In this document: in pieces, positions 6,675 to 15,849 of the stretch
How the letters are laid out: each line of letters opens with the position of its first letter
Position numbering within the stretch: the first letter of the stretch is position 1
DNA from: JBKHHU01 sp046539045
GTDB lineage: Bacteria > Planctomycetota > Phycisphaerae > SM23-33
Assembly: GCA_046539045.1 (NCBI GenBank)
Contig: JBKHHU010000021.1
Location: 1 to 26,076 of the forward strand
Length of the DNA stretch: 26,076 nucleotides
Reading direction: 5' to 3'
Program-made: the position numbers and the translations under genes
Notes under the pieces: model-generated
Database searches by the model: none
Told to the model about the DNA's origin: nothing
The model's input: the letters and a program-made list of their open reading frames with translations, nothing else

Positions 6675-9600
6675 CTATTCCGCATCCCCGAAGATAACCT
6701 TCTTCCCGTCGAACTCAATCGTCCGCTTGCCGACGGTGACCTTTGCGTCCAGGCCTTTGCCGGTCACTTTCACCTCCGGGGCCTTGTCCTTCTGGATGGT
6801 GATGATCGTGAAGTAGCTGTCGCCACCGGTGGCGAACAGCGCTTTGCTGCGGGTCCGGCTCACGCCGGATTTGTGGTGCAGGATGTACCGGTCACGCACG
6901 CCGAACTGCACGTCCACGTCCTTCGGCGTCACGAACGTCGCTTTCAGGTTCGCATCGCCTCGCGTCAGCTCGAACCCGTTGCCGTTGACCTTCACCGACG
7001 GATCGTCGTCCAGCCGCTTGAACGTCTCCTTCAGTATCGAGCCCGGCCGGTACGGCGCCTTGACGTCGCGCCACGTGACCATGCTCGTCTTCTTGTTCTT
7101 GTCGGCCTTCTCCACACCGACACGCTCGGTCTCCAGCTGCCAGGTCCAGACCTTCTTGTCCCCGCCGGAAACCCTGTCGACGATCACCATCAGCATCGGG
7201 GCCCCGCTCTTGCCGCTGTAGTCCACCGCGACCGACCGCATGCCGCTGACACCGGTCTTCTTGGCCCGGGCCCGATTGAGAATGTCGCCGTAACGGGAGT
7301 ACGCATCGGAAATATCGCCGTTGCCGACCAGGCCGTAGACCTCGTCCAGGTTGATCGATACCACCCCGCTGCCGTCTTTGTCCAGGTCGCGGTAGGTCAC
7401 ATCCCCCCGGCCTTTCTTGTTGGTCTCGATCTTGTCCAGGCGAACGACGTTCTCCCCGAATCGCCATCCGTTTCCGCCGCACCATTCCTGACCCAGGCCC
7501 ATCACGCGGAAGGTGCCCGCGTTCTCGCGTCCGCCGGCTCCGGTCTGGCGATCCTTGGCGAAAACCTGCACGAGGAAATCGTCCTTCCCGCTCCAGGCGT
7601 TGCGGAACGCGTACCAGCCGTACCCCGTCGCCGCCCAGGTCAGCGGCATGACCTTGCCCGGGTGCTTCGGTTCGGCCTCCAGCGGATAGTTGATGAACGC
7701 GTACACCGGCTGCATTTCATACGGACCGTACGGGTACGGACGGGCAGCCGGGTTGAGGATCTTCGTCACGTCCTCGCTGTCGGAGACGCTCATGCGGCGG
7801 TTCCAGTCCCACAGGGCAGCGGGTTTGTAGGCCTCCGGCACGAGCGGGTACATGACCGCGTAGAACTGCCCTGCCGTGTCGCGGGTTTCGTGATAGACAT
7901 TCTCGATCATGAATCCGCTCGGCCCGTTGATCCGCATCGTCATGGCCTTTCTGTCGTCCGTGTACAGGTGCGAGAAGATCTTCCGCGGGATGTAGTGCGT
8001 CACGTCGGGGTAGGAGCTGGCGTCCACGCAGAACATGTTGCGGTGGGCCAATGCGTACTTGTTCGGGCCTTCCAAGGGCATCGGGTTGGTCGTCCCTGCC
8101 TGGAACCCGCCGTCGTTGACGTGCTCGCGGAAGACCTCCACCATCTTCCGGTCGGCCAGCTCGTAGAGCTTGATGAACCGCACATCCGCGCCGTCGCGCC
8201 GGGCCCACTGGGCCTTGTCGAACTCGTACTGCTCGACCTCCTGCTGATAGATCCACCGCAAGCGGGCGACTTCTTCCTTGGCCTGGGCTTCGGTCATCTC
8301 GACCAGTTGCGGTTTCATCAAGTGCTTGCCCCAGGGCGTGGTCTCGGTGATGTAGGCCTGGACCATCATCGGATACAGGCCCTTCTCGAGCTTGACGATG
8401 TCGCCGTCGGTCAGTTCCGTTTTGGCCAGGAACACGCGGGCCTGGTCGTAACCGGTTTCCACCCGAACCCACCGCGGCTTGTCGTTGCGGTAGACGGTGA
8501 AGAAGTAGCTGGTCGAGAAGAAGATGCGATTGACGTTGTTGGTGATGTCGATCTGTCCGCTGTAGAAGCTCTTCAGCGGGCGGAACTCGTCGGTTCTCTT
8601 GCCGTGTTTGACCTTCTGGCCGGGCTTTGGGTAGCTCTTGGACAGGCCGCAAACATCCGCCCGCCAGTCTTCCTTCTCGTCCGGCTTGAATCCACCGACG
8701 GTGATCCACTTCTTGGGCATCGAACGGGTGTACGGGACAACCGGCACGCCCTTGGGCGGGTCATACTCTTTGGCGGGTTCCACCGTCAGACCGTTGCCCG
8801 CGACGGTGAAGGAGGCGCGCGGTTTGTCGGGTGCAGGCCCCTTCTCGCCCAGCAGTGCCAGCCCGCTCAGCCCGGTTCCGTACATGATGGTCCCCGGATA
8901 CGTACTGGCCATGTGCCATCCGATTTCCGCGTGGAACAGACCTTTCTGATGGAACAGACGCTCGGAACAGTAGACCAGGTGGTCGGCCAACTCGCGTTTG
9001 AACTGCTCGTCCCACGCGTCGTAGCACATGTCGTAGGCCAGGGCCATCTGTTCCATTCGCCAGCCCCACACGCGGGAGCGGATCATCTTGCTGCCGTTGT
9101 CCATCGTGGACATGTGCTCGCGGGTGAGCTTTTCTGCCTGCTGGGCATATTTCTTCTCACCGGTCAGCTGGTATTTCAGCGCCAGCCCGGCAGCGGTGTT
9201 CATCTTCTCCAGTGCCGCTTGGCCCAGCTTCGTCTTCGCTTTGGCTTTCAGGGCCGGCAGATCGCTCTTGCGGAACAGCAGCCGCGGGTGCTCGCCCGGT
9301 TTGGCAGGCACACAGCCGGGCTTTTTCAGCTTTTGATCCGGGCGGATCTTCCCCCGAGCCTTGCCCGCACTCCTGATGCCTCGCCACGTGCCCTCGTAGG
9401 TGCCCTCCAGCGTACCGTCGGCACCACGCGTGAGTGTCATATTCCAGAACCCCCAGCCGCCGGGCACCCACGCGTCGCCCTCGATGTAAATGGCGACCGT
9501 CAGGCTCACCGCCTCCGGACTCACCTGCCCCTTGACCACCCGCCCGACCGGATGGGAAACGTTGTAGCTTCGGGCAGTGCCCCAGACGCGCTGCCACTGC

Positions 9601-9782
9601 CCGCCTCGCTTGCGAACGCCGAGCAACAGCGGTTTGCTGTCGGCGCCCTGCACGTCGCCGCGGAACAGGCTGCCAAGCAACTGCACGTCCATGGAGATAT
9701 CGCTATCGGCAGGCGCATCGGCCAGGGCGGACAGACAGCAGATCCCCAGAATCAGAGAGATCAGGAAATTGCGAAGGTTCAA
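6675..9782 (-). CDS. Secreted heparinase II/III-like protein (candidate polysaccharide lyase), paralog A
   Basis: A 1035-residue exported protein. The signal peptide has a hydrophobic core FLISLILGICCLSALA and likely cleavage before residue 22. An N-terminal beta-type domain (about 30-150) precedes GEHPRLLFRK (163-172), the typical entry to the alpha/alpha toroid of heparinase II/III and alginate-lyase-like enzymes; a long beta-rich C-terminal half follows. The tail VTVGKRTIEFDGKKV is nearly the same as in the adjacent paralog at 9955. It probably cleaves or binds an acidic polysaccharide outside the cytoplasm. The Asn seen in the paralog's toroid motif (NWSAIAFGGGG) is not obvious here (GWHMASTYPGT), so the catalytic state is uncertain. 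It starts with TTG, supported by AAAGGA at good spacing. Confidence 0.82.
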   Translation of the reverse strand: MNLRNFLISLILGICCLSALADAPADSDISMDVQLLGSLFRGDVQGADSKPLLLGVRKRGGQWQRVWGTARSYNVSHPVGRVVKGQVSPEAVSLTVAIYIEGDAWVPGGWGFWNMTLTRGADGTLEGTYEGTWRGIRSAGKARGKIRPDQKLKKPGCVPAKPGEHPRLLFRKSDLPALKAKAKTKLGQAALEKMNTAAGLALKYQLTGEKKYAQQAEKLTREHMSTMDNGSKMIRSRVWGWRMEQMALAYDMCYDAWDEQFKRELADHLVYCSERLFHQKGLFHAEIGWHMASTYPGTIMYGTGLSGLALLGEKGPAPDKPRASFTVAGNGLTVEPAKEYDPPKGVPVVPYTRSMPKKWITVGGFKPDEKEDWRADVCGLSKSYPKPGQKVKHGKRTDEFRPLKSFYSGQIDITNNVNRIFFSTSYFFTVYRNDKPRWVRVETGYDQARVFLAKTELTDGDIVKLEKGLYPMMVQAYITETTPWGKHLMKPQLVEMTEAQAKEEVARLRWIYQQEVEQYEFDKAQWARRDGADVRFIKLYELADRKMVEVFREHVNDGGFQAGTTNPMPLEGPNKYALAHRNMFCVDASSYPDVTHYIPRKIFSHLYTDDRKAMTMRINGPSGFMIENVYHETRDTAGQFYAVMYPLVPEAYKPAALWDWNRRMSVSDSEDVTKILNPAARPYPYGPYEMQPVYAFINYPLEAEPKHPGKVMPLTWAATGYGWYAFRNAWSGKDDFLVQVFAKDRQTGAGGRENAGTFRVMGLGQEWCGGNGWRFGENVVRLDKIETNKKGRGDVTYRDLDKDGSGVVSINLDEVYGLVGNGDISDAYSRYGDILNRARAKKTGVSGMRSVAVDYSGKSGAPMLMVIVDRVSGGDKKVWTWQLETERVGVEKADKNKKTSMVTWRDVKAPYRPGSILKETFKRLDDDPSVKVNGNGFELTRGDANLKATFVTPKDVDVQFGVRDRYILHHKSGVSRTRSKALFATGGDSYFTIITIQKDKAPEVKVTGKGLDAKVTVGKRTIEFDGKKVIFGDAE

Positions 9783-9954
9783 GGTGCGTCCTTTCTTTCA
9801 GCTGTCAGGTGCGTTGTTCTGGTATTGAGCCACGAACAACGCGAACTTGTCTCATTGCAGGCTCGAAACACGGGTACTGAAATCCGAAACCAGCACGGGA
9901 TACAAATGACCGGAATCCCACGCCGCTCATCCCGCTTCCCAAATCCCGCATCGT

Positions 9955-12786
9955 TCACTCCATCACCAGTTTCTCACCATCGAAGCGGATGGTCCGCTTG
10001 CCGACGGTGATCGTCGCGTCGGTGCCCTTTCCGGTGATTTTGATCTCCGGGGCCTTGTCGCGCTGGAGAGTCATGACGGTGAAGAACACGGCGGTGTCCG
10101 CATCGGTCGTGGCTGTCACACCACCGGCACCGGTGACCTCCAGGCCGTCAGTGGGCACGAATCTTCCGGTGAGGGTCGCGCCCCTCGTCTCCGGCTCGCC
10201 GGTGAGCGTGAAGGCGGTCCCGCTGATTCGGGACTTCGCCGGCGTGTGCATGCGCCAGGTCTTGGTGCCTTTGGCGTCCTTCACCACGTCCATCACCACC
10301 CACAGCCCCGGGCTGCCCGACAGACCGCTGTAGTCGACGGCGAAGTGTCGCTCCGCGGCTACGTCGAGTTTGCTGCGATGGTTGTGCACGTGCGACATAT
10401 CCGCAGCCAGCACGCCGGAGCCGTCCTTCTCGAACTTCGCGTAGGTGACCTTTCCCAGCCCGCGTCCCTCGCTGCCCGGAACCAGCACGACGTTCTCCTG
10501 GGCATACTGCCAGTTGCGTTTGTCCCCGCCGGCACCGACGGCCCACGGCTGGCCCAGCCCCGAAATGCGGAAGCTGCCCGCCTGCTGGTGGAAATAGGCT
10601 GCGGCGGTCGGCTGCTCTGCCCGGAAGAACATCTGCGTGACGATGTCGTCCCGGTTGCCGTAATGGTCGCGGAAGACGTAGGCGCCCTTGCGGCGGTCGG
10701 CGATGACCTTGGGCATGATCTTCTCCGGGTGGACCGGTTCGAGGTCCATCGGGAAGTGGGCGAAGGCGAAGGCCAGTTGTTCGCACGTGAGTTCATCCAG
10801 TCTGTCCGGCAGGTAGCGGCGTCTGAACTCCCACACCAGCGCCGGCTGCAGTTCTTTCGGGGCGTACTTGGCCCCGAAGATGAGTTTGTTGCTGCTGAGC
10901 CCGGCCGAACCGGCGCTGTAGCCTCCCCCGCCGGAGCGGATCATTCCCAGCGGAGCGATCCAGTCGATTCCGGTATGGTATTCGGGCAGTTGGCCTGTGG
11001 CGGTGTGATAGCCAATGATGAACGGCATGATCTGCCCGATGGACATGTCGTGATAGCCCTCGGGTTCGGTCTTCCAGGCGTGGTCGCCGATGGCACATCG
11101 GATCCAGCGGCTGTTCATCCGCTCGGAGAACCTCAGGGCGATGTCGATCGATTGCAGTTGGCGGTTCTTTTCCCAGACGGCTTTCCGCTCGTTGTATTCT
11201 CGCAGGTCGCGGCGGTATTTCTCCCACAACGCCAGGTTCTGGGCCACCTCCACTTCCTGGAAGATCGGGCTGGCCTTCCCGCCGCGAACCTCGACCATCA
11301 GGCGGTGCTTTCCCGGCTGGAGGATGACGATGTCGTCGTGCTCGATCTGCGTGCCGTCGATCCAGACGTAACTGGGTCGGCGGATCACCGGGTGCTGGGC
11401 GTCGAGCTGCAGTGCGGTCTGCTCGTCGACCTTGATCAGGCAATAGAGGAAGGTCCGGCTGGCGCTGTCGGCCTTGGGAGCCTGAATCCACGGACGGACC
11501 TGCGGCACGGGGGCAGCGGCGACCCAACTCTTGTCGATGCTGCGGAATTCATAGGTATCGTTCTTCCAGGTAACCTTGGTGCCCTTTTCGGGCTTGGCGG
11601 CATCGGGGCCTCCGATGTCCTTGAGCGGGTGGGTCTGCGAGAGCCCGTTGAACGGCCCGGCCGCGATCCAGTCGGTGATGAGCTGTTTGTTCTTGATGGT
11701 ATTGACCGGCACGCCGTCGGCGGAGAGCTTATCGTCCGGGAACAAGTCGTCGTGGACGCGGTCCACCTTTTCCGGGTGGCGGAGAGCAAACCTGCCGGTC
11801 TCCTTCCACAGCGCCAGGCAGCCGGTCCCGCCCCCGCCGAACGCGATGGCCGACCAGTTGCTGTTCGGGCTGAAGGAGTTGTTGGCCAGGCCCATCGTGC
11901 CCAGGGCGGCTGCCTGCGGGGCAATTTCGTCGATCAGTTCCTGGCGGGTCTTCGGGTCGATTCCATCGTAGGCGAGATCAAAGGCGATCCCGATGTCCTG
12001 CATCTGTCTCGCACCGTCGTGGGCGTGTCCACCGCCGCCGCGCTTGAGCTTCTGCCGGATCGGCTTGACTACCTGCCGGGCGTACTTCTTCTCACCGGTG
12101 ATGGCGTAGAGAAAGCCGGAGCCGATGGCGGCATCCGGACTGCCCGCCCCACCGCCGACGCGCCGTTTGATTTCCTCCACCACCTGCTTGCCGAACCCGC
12201 TCTGTGCCCGCTTGCGCATCTCGGGGATCTGTTCCTTGCGGAAGACGATCCGCGGGTGCTCGCCGGGACTGACCTCCGGACCGGCGGCGATCTCCTCCGG
12301 CCAGCTCTGGGTGCGGACATCCACCTTGCCGGACACGTTGGTCCCGCTGAACAATCCCTTGTACGTGCCGGCCAGTACGCCATCGTCACCCGCTTTGAGC
12401 GTGATTTCGTACAGCGCGTATCCGCCCTTGACGCCGTAGATGTCGCCCTCGACCAGCAGTTCCACGCGGACCACAATCCCACCGTCGTCGGCGGGCTTGG
12501 ACCCGAGCACCCTGGCCTTGTGCTCGCCCTGGTTGAAGTTCATCGCCTTGCCCCACCCCACCGGCTGAAACTCCCCCTTGTGGCGGGTAAGGTTCAGCTC
12601 GAGGTCGCGGCGCTGGTTGCCCTTGTCGCCGAAGCGGACCATTGCCCCGCGCACGTCCAGGCGGACCAAGCCGTTGTCGGGCAGTTCAGAGGGAGCATGG
12701 TCCCCGCCGCTCGGGATCGTCTTGGCTCCCAGCGGAACGGTCAACGCGGCGAGTGCGAGCAGGATCGGATACAGTCTGCGGATCAT
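9955..12786 (-). CDS. Secreted heparinase II/III-like protein (candidate polysaccharide lyase), paralog B
   Basis: A 943-residue exported protein with signal peptide MIRRLYPILLALAALTVPLGA. The layout matches its neighbour: a beta-rich N-terminal domain, GEHPRIVFRK (175-184), an alpha/alpha-toroid region with NNSFSPNSNWSAIAFGGGG, a beta-rich C-terminal half and the tail ITVGKRTIRFDGEKLV. The Asn-Trp in the toroid resembles the charge-neutralising Asn region of heparinase II-type lyases, so this copy looks more likely to be active. The start is set at 12786, where GGAG lies upstream and the signal peptide begins; an in-frame extension adds 16 residues. A 172-bp gap separates it from paralog A. 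The pair probably arose by tandem duplication. Confidence 0.82.
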   Translation of the reverse strand: MIRRLYPILLALAALTVPLGAKTIPSGGDHAPSELPDNGLVRLDVRGAMVRFGDKGNQRRDLELNLTRHKGEFQPVGWGKAMNFNQGEHKARVLGSKPADDGGIVVRVELLVEGDIYGVKGGYALYEITLKAGDDGVLAGTYKGLFSGTNVSGKVDVRTQSWPEEIAAGPEVSPGEHPRIVFRKEQIPEMRKRAQSGFGKQVVEEIKRRVGGGAGSPDAAIGSGFLYAITGEKKYARQVVKPIRQKLKRGGGGHAHDGARQMQDIGIAFDLAYDGIDPKTRQELIDEIAPQAAALGTMGLANNSFSPNSNWSAIAFGGGGTGCLALWKETGRFALRHPEKVDRVHDDLFPDDKLSADGVPVNTIKNKQLITDWIAAGPFNGLSQTHPLKDIGGPDAAKPEKGTKVTWKNDTYEFRSIDKSWVAAAPVPQVRPWIQAPKADSASRTFLYCLIKVDEQTALQLDAQHPVIRRPSYVWIDGTQIEHDDIVILQPGKHRLMVEVRGGKASPIFQEVEVAQNLALWEKYRRDLREYNERKAVWEKNRQLQSIDIALRFSERMNSRWIRCAIGDHAWKTEPEGYHDMSIGQIMPFIIGYHTATGQLPEYHTGIDWIAPLGMIRSGGGGYSAGSAGLSSNKLIFGAKYAPKELQPALVWEFRRRYLPDRLDELTCEQLAFAFAHFPMDLEPVHPEKIMPKVIADRRKGAYVFRDHYGNRDDIVTQMFFRAEQPTAAAYFHQQAGSFRISGLGQPWAVGAGGDKRNWQYAQENVVLVPGSEGRGLGKVTYAKFEKDGSGVLAADMSHVHNHRSKLDVAAERHFAVDYSGLSGSPGLWVVMDVVKDAKGTKTWRMHTPAKSRISGTAFTLTGEPETRGATLTGRFVPTDGLEVTGAGGVTATTDADTAVFFTVMTLQRDKAPEIKITGKGTDATITVGKRTIRFDGEKLVME

Positions 12787-12873
12787 GGCGGAACTCCGGA
12801 GGATGTATGGCAAAAACGGGGCGCATCTGAACACCCCGACTTACGGTTCAACGCAAGGCAACACTACTCTTAT

Positions 12874-12896
12874 AACCCCGCCGCCGGCTGCGGGTT
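12874..12896. terminator. Bulged hairpin after the Nif3-like gene
   Basis: AACCCCGC (12874-12881) pairs with GCGGGTT (12890-12896) with one bulged C and an 8-base loop. It lies 34 bases past the Nif3-like stop codon and before the paralog B start. No T-tract follows on the minus strand. It is a weak terminator candidate. Confidence 0.3.
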
Positions 12897-12930
12897 CTGC
12901 CAAAGACACCGCGCAAAACAAACCCCGCCG

Positions 12931-14034
12931 CTACACCACCTCAAACGGTTCGGCATCGGCCAGGGAGTAGCGGATGTCCAGATCCGGCAGGAGGTCGACC
13001 AGGCGGTCGGTCAACCTGCGCATCCCCAACTGTTCACACCGGGCGTGCTCGAGGCAGACGCAGGTGATCCCCGCTTCGGCGGCATCGAGGGCGTCATGGT
13101 GGCCGAGCTCGCCGGTGACAAAGATCTGGGCCCCGGCTCGGGCGGCAGCGGAAAGCACCGACTTGCCCGACCCGGCAGCGACGGCCACCGTCCGGACATC
13201 CTGCTGCTGATGGCCCCGGGCGAAGGCGACCCGCACATGCTCTGCCTGGAACTTCTTCTTGATCGTGCGGATCACGCCGGCAGGGTCCGTCGCCCCGGGC
13301 AAAATGCCGATACGCCCGTGACCGAACCCCTCCGGATATTCGCCGATCGGGTACACGTCGATGGCCGGCGTCTGGTAACTGTGGGCGGTGCGAATGGCCG
13401 AGCACACACGCGGGGCGATCCCCAGCGGAGCGATCAGCTCCAGTCGCTGTTCCTGGACGCTCTCCACCCGGCCGACTTCGCCGATCGTAGGGTCAGAACC
13501 TTCCCCTCCGCGGAACGTGCCGGTGCCCGGCGAATGGAAACTGCAGCAGTCGTAGGTGCCGATCCGCCCTGCCCCTGCTTCGAAGGCCGCCCCGGCCACC
13601 GCGTCCACGTCGTCGGCGGGGGTGAACACGACAATCTTGCACTGCCCGTCCTGGCGGGTCGGCAGGAGCGAGTCGACGTTGCTGAGGCCCAAAGCCTCTG
13701 CCATCGCGTCATTGGTCCCGCCCGGGGCCGCGTCGAAATTCGTGTGCATCGCGTAGATCGCCACGCCCTTCTTGAGCGCCCGGTAGATCAGCGGGCACCG
13801 CTCGCTGGTCACTTGGGCAAGCGGCTTGAAGATCATCGGATGGTGGGCGACGATCAGGTCCACGCCCTGTTCGACGGCCTCGTCCAACACTGCCGCGGTC
13901 ACGTCCACACAGAGCGAAATGTTCGCAACCTCGGCTCCCTCGTCTCCGACAAGCAGGCCGACGTTGTCCCAGCTCTCGGCCAGTCGCGGCGGAGCCAGGC
14001 GGTCCAGCGTGTCGATAGTCTCGCGAAGCTTCAT
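12931..14034 (-). CDS. Nif3/DUF34 dinuclear metal centre protein (YbgI / GTP cyclohydrolase I type 2-like)
   Basis: A 367-residue member of the widely conserved Nif3-like family, which forms toroidal hexamers with a two-metal centre. Metal ligands are visible: His64-His65 in VAHHPMIFK, Asp101 in MHTNFD, and late His and Glu in LEHARCEQ. SWDNVGLLVGD at the start is a family signature. Its length matches the long variant with a PII-like insert between the two halves. Its biochemical role is unsettled in the literature; metal-dependent hydrolysis or cofactor repair has been suggested. The ATG at 14034 follows GGGAGGAT and overlaps the upstream aminotransferase stop by four bases (ATGA), so the two genes are translationally coupled. 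Confidence 0.93.
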   Translation of the reverse strand: MKLRETIDTLDRLAPPRLAESWDNVGLLVGDEGAEVANISLCVDVTAAVLDEAVEQGVDLIVAHHPMIFKPLAQVTSERCPLIYRALKKGVAIYAMHTNFDAAPGGTNDAMAEALGLSNVDSLLPTRQDGQCKIVVFTPADDVDAVAGAAFEAGAGRIGTYDCCSFHSPGTGTFRGGEGSDPTIGEVGRVESVQEQRLELIAPLGIAPRVCSAIRTAHSYQTPAIDVYPIGEYPEGFGHGRIGILPGATDPAGVIRTIKKKFQAEHVRVAFARGHQQQDVRTVAVAAGSGKSVLSAAARAGAQIFVTGELGHHDALDAAEAGITCVCLEHARCEQLGMRRLTDRLVDLLPDLDIRYSLADAEPFEVV

Positions 14035-14888
14035 TCGATCCTCCCGCATTCGGCGTCGATCATTTCGGCATAGCGTTGCATGATACGTCGTGTAACCGGT
14101 CCGGGCGTGCCGTGGCCGACCGAGCCCCTGCCGACCTTTACGACCGGGCGCACGCCGGCAGTGGAGCCGGTAAGGAAAGCTTCGTCGGCTTCGTTCAGGT
14201 CCATGGACGTCAGGTGGGTTTCGGTATCGACGGGAACGCCCAGCGCCTCGCAGACCTCCAGCACCGCGTTGCGACAGATGCCCTTGAGCACCGGCGTGTC
14301 CAGCGGCGGGGTCTGCACGGTTCCGTCGGAAACCAGGAAAACATTGGACATACAGCCCTCAGCCAGGTGCCCGTCGGCGGTGAACCAGAGTCGTTCCTGG
14401 AATCCGTGGCTGGCCGCATCGCGGTGGGCGAGCACGCGCGGCAGGTAGTTGCCGGTCTTGTGTCCGTAGGTCACGTCGCCGGCCAACTGGCGGTGCTTGC
14501 CGATATCGACGGCAATGCCGTCGCGGTACCACTCGCTCGGGTACTCCGGCAGCGGGTCGGCGGTGATGATTTCCGTCGCCCCCGAAGCGCGGGCCGGGCC
14601 GGGCGTGACGGTAAGACGCACGCGCGCTTCGACCAGCTCGTTGATCTCCAGCAGTTTCGGGATCGCGTTGCGGAAGTCCTCGCGGGTGCTCGTCAGCTGG
14701 ATATGCAGCATCTCCGCCGTGTCGAACACGCGATCCAGATGCTGCTCGAGTCGGAAAACAGACCCGTTCCTGCCGTACATCGTGGAGAAGGTGGAGTACC
14801 CGATCAGCAGCCCGGCGTCATACACGCTGACCCGCCCCAGCTCTGCCGGCACGATCTTCCCGTTGAGATAAACGTTCTTTCCGGTCAT
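14031..14888 (-). CDS. Class IV aminotransferase (branched-chain / D-amino-acid aminotransferase family)
   Basis: A 285-residue PLP enzyme of fold type IV. The PLP lysine is Lys144 in YGHKTGNYLP. Typical flanking segments are VYLNGKIVP at the start, EARVRLTVTPG in the middle, FTADGHLAEGCMSNVFLV and LTGSTAGVRPV near the end. Such enzymes transaminate branched-chain or D-amino acids, or act as aminodeoxychorismate lyase; the LTGSTAG segment fits a BCAT-like assignment but the substrate is not fixed. ATG 14888 matches the family N-terminus but lacks a clear Shine-Dalgarno; ATG codons at 14924 and 14936 would overlap the SecB-like gene. It lies directly downstream of the TAC module. Confidence 0.88.
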   Translation of the reverse strand: MTGKNVYLNGKIVPAELGRVSVYDAGLLIGYSTFSTMYGRNGSVFRLEQHLDRVFDTAEMLHIQLTSTREDFRNAIPKLLEINELVEARVRLTVTPGPARASGATEIITADPLPEYPSEWYRDGIAVDIGKHRQLAGDVTYGHKTGNYLPRVLAHRDAASHGFQERLWFTADGHLAEGCMSNVFLVSDGTVQTPPLDTPVLKGICRNAVLEVCEALGVPVDTETHLTSMDLNEADEAFLTGSTAGVRPVVKVGRGSVGHGTPGPVTRRIMQRYAEMIDAECGRIE

Positions 14889-14910
14889 GCTGTAATGATA
14901 GAGGATCGAA

Positions 14911-15402
14911 CTACGATCCGCCATCGTCCTGAGCATCCGCCAGCCGGAAGACCGGAACCGTAAACGAAGGAAGTCCCAGACGGTTCAGGGCAGACTGCAC
15001 GTACTCACGCCAGTAAGGCCAGGCATTGAAGACCCCGTTCAGCTGCGCAAAACTTACCAGATGCTCTTCAGAAATGGAACCAAAATCGCAGCAGTAGTAA
15101 GTCAGCCGCATCGTAAGGCCCAACTCAACAAGACAATCTTCTGATTGCTCGCCATCCACTGCAATAAAGCGGAAGTCTGTCAGTATGGAGAATTTGCCGT
15201 CGTCCTGCCGAGACTCGAACCGGCCGTTATGCTTCAGCTTCACTTTCAGTTCATTACCCGGAAGACAACTGTTCTGCCCGCGAAAGCTAACAGCAGCTAC
15301 TTCGACAAGCTCTACTCGCTCAGAGACCTCGACAGCAAGATCAAGGCTGGACGGGCTCTGTTCCCGGGTTTCGCCCGGTGGATGCTGGTTCTGTGTGCTC
15401 AT
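14911..15402 (-). CDS. SecB-like chaperone of a toxin-antitoxin-chaperone (TAC) system
   Basis: A 163-residue protein with a SecB-type layout. After a polar N-terminal stretch come beta strands, then the diagnostic C-terminal segment WPYWREYVQSALNRLGLPSF (129-148), which matches the YPYIREYVYDLTGRLALPPL segment of the mycobacterial TA chaperone Rv1957 as recalled. Such chaperones bind a C-terminal tail on the antitoxin and protect it from degradation. The ATG at 15402 is one base after the antitoxin stop (TAAGATG), so translation is coupled; the longer open frame is unnecessary. The gene is clearly more AT-rich than its flanks, which suggests acquisition. Function rests on the family motif plus gene order. 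Confidence 0.85.
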   Translation of the reverse strand: MSTQNQHPPGETREQSPSSLDLAVEVSERVELVEVAAVSFRGQNSCLPGNELKVKLKHNGRFESRQDDGKFSILTDFRFIAVDGEQSEDCLVELGLTMRLTYYCCDFGSISEEHLVSFAQLNGVFNAWPYWREYVQSALNRLGLPSFTVPVFRLADAQDDGGS

Positions 15403-15403
15403 C

Positions 15404-15826
15404 TTACCCTGCCAACTGTTGCGACTTTGTCGCCGAACTACCGGATCGCCGAAGTCGACCGGGGCGGTCCTCGCACATTTCCTGTCGATAGGCTCGCCTG
15501 GTCTCCCGGGTATTCCACAACTCAACCCGAACCGGCTTGGTCCCTTCACGATCATTGCTTCGTGGTGCGCTGTTCACCTCGAGTCGGTGTCCCAGTTCGT
15601 AAAGCAGCTTCGCCATCGTGCGGATCGTCATATTTCGGCTGCCGTTGAGCAGTTGCGACACTGAGGACCTGGAAGTACCGAGTCTCTCAGCCAGCTCTTT
15701 CTGGCTGACTCCCTGTTCCTCCATTAGCCTGGTAACAACCAGACTGGCGTCCATAACAGCACCTTCTTCCTCATACAGGCGCTGCATTTCATCATCCCGC
15801 GCGATGTATTTGTCATAGAGGGTCAT
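15404..15826 (-). CDS. HigA-like XRE-family antitoxin with C-terminal extension
   Basis: A 140-residue antitoxin. A Cro/C1-type helix-turn-helix lies at about 38-80 (SQKELAERLGTSRSSVSQLL, then TIRTMAKLLYELGHRL). It should neutralise the upstream toxin and repress the operon. The remaining 55 or so residues are longer than in ordinary HigA proteins and contain a hydrophobic patch, VRVELWNTRE (99-108), in a charged setting. This is where a chaperone-addiction segment would be expected in a TAC antitoxin; that role is inferred. The start ATG follows ACGGAG. The gene begins 23 bases after the toxin stop and ends one base before the chaperone start, giving the order toxin, antitoxin, chaperone. 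Confidence 0.9.
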   Translation of the reverse strand: MTLYDKYIARDDEMQRLYEEEGAVMDASLVVTRLMEEQGVSQKELAERLGTSRSSVSQLLNGSRNMTIRTMAKLLYELGHRLEVNSAPRSNDREGTKPVRVELWNTRETRRAYRQEMCEDRPGRLRRSGSSATKSQQLAG

Positions 15827-15849
15827 GCTTTACTCCGTCCATTCTGTGG

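Noticed and set aside
6606..10010. Very long plus-strand open frame (1134 codons) opposite heparinase-like paralog A
   Set aside because: It is the antisense of a gene with signal peptide and recognisable motifs. Its translation is rich in Arg, His, Val and Leu without domain features. Long antisense frames are common in high-GC DNA.
10246..14073. Plus-strand open frame of 1275 codons opposite paralog B and the Nif3-like gene
   Set aside because: It spans two well-supported minus-strand genes and has no recognisable domain or start signal. It is a GC-driven shadow.
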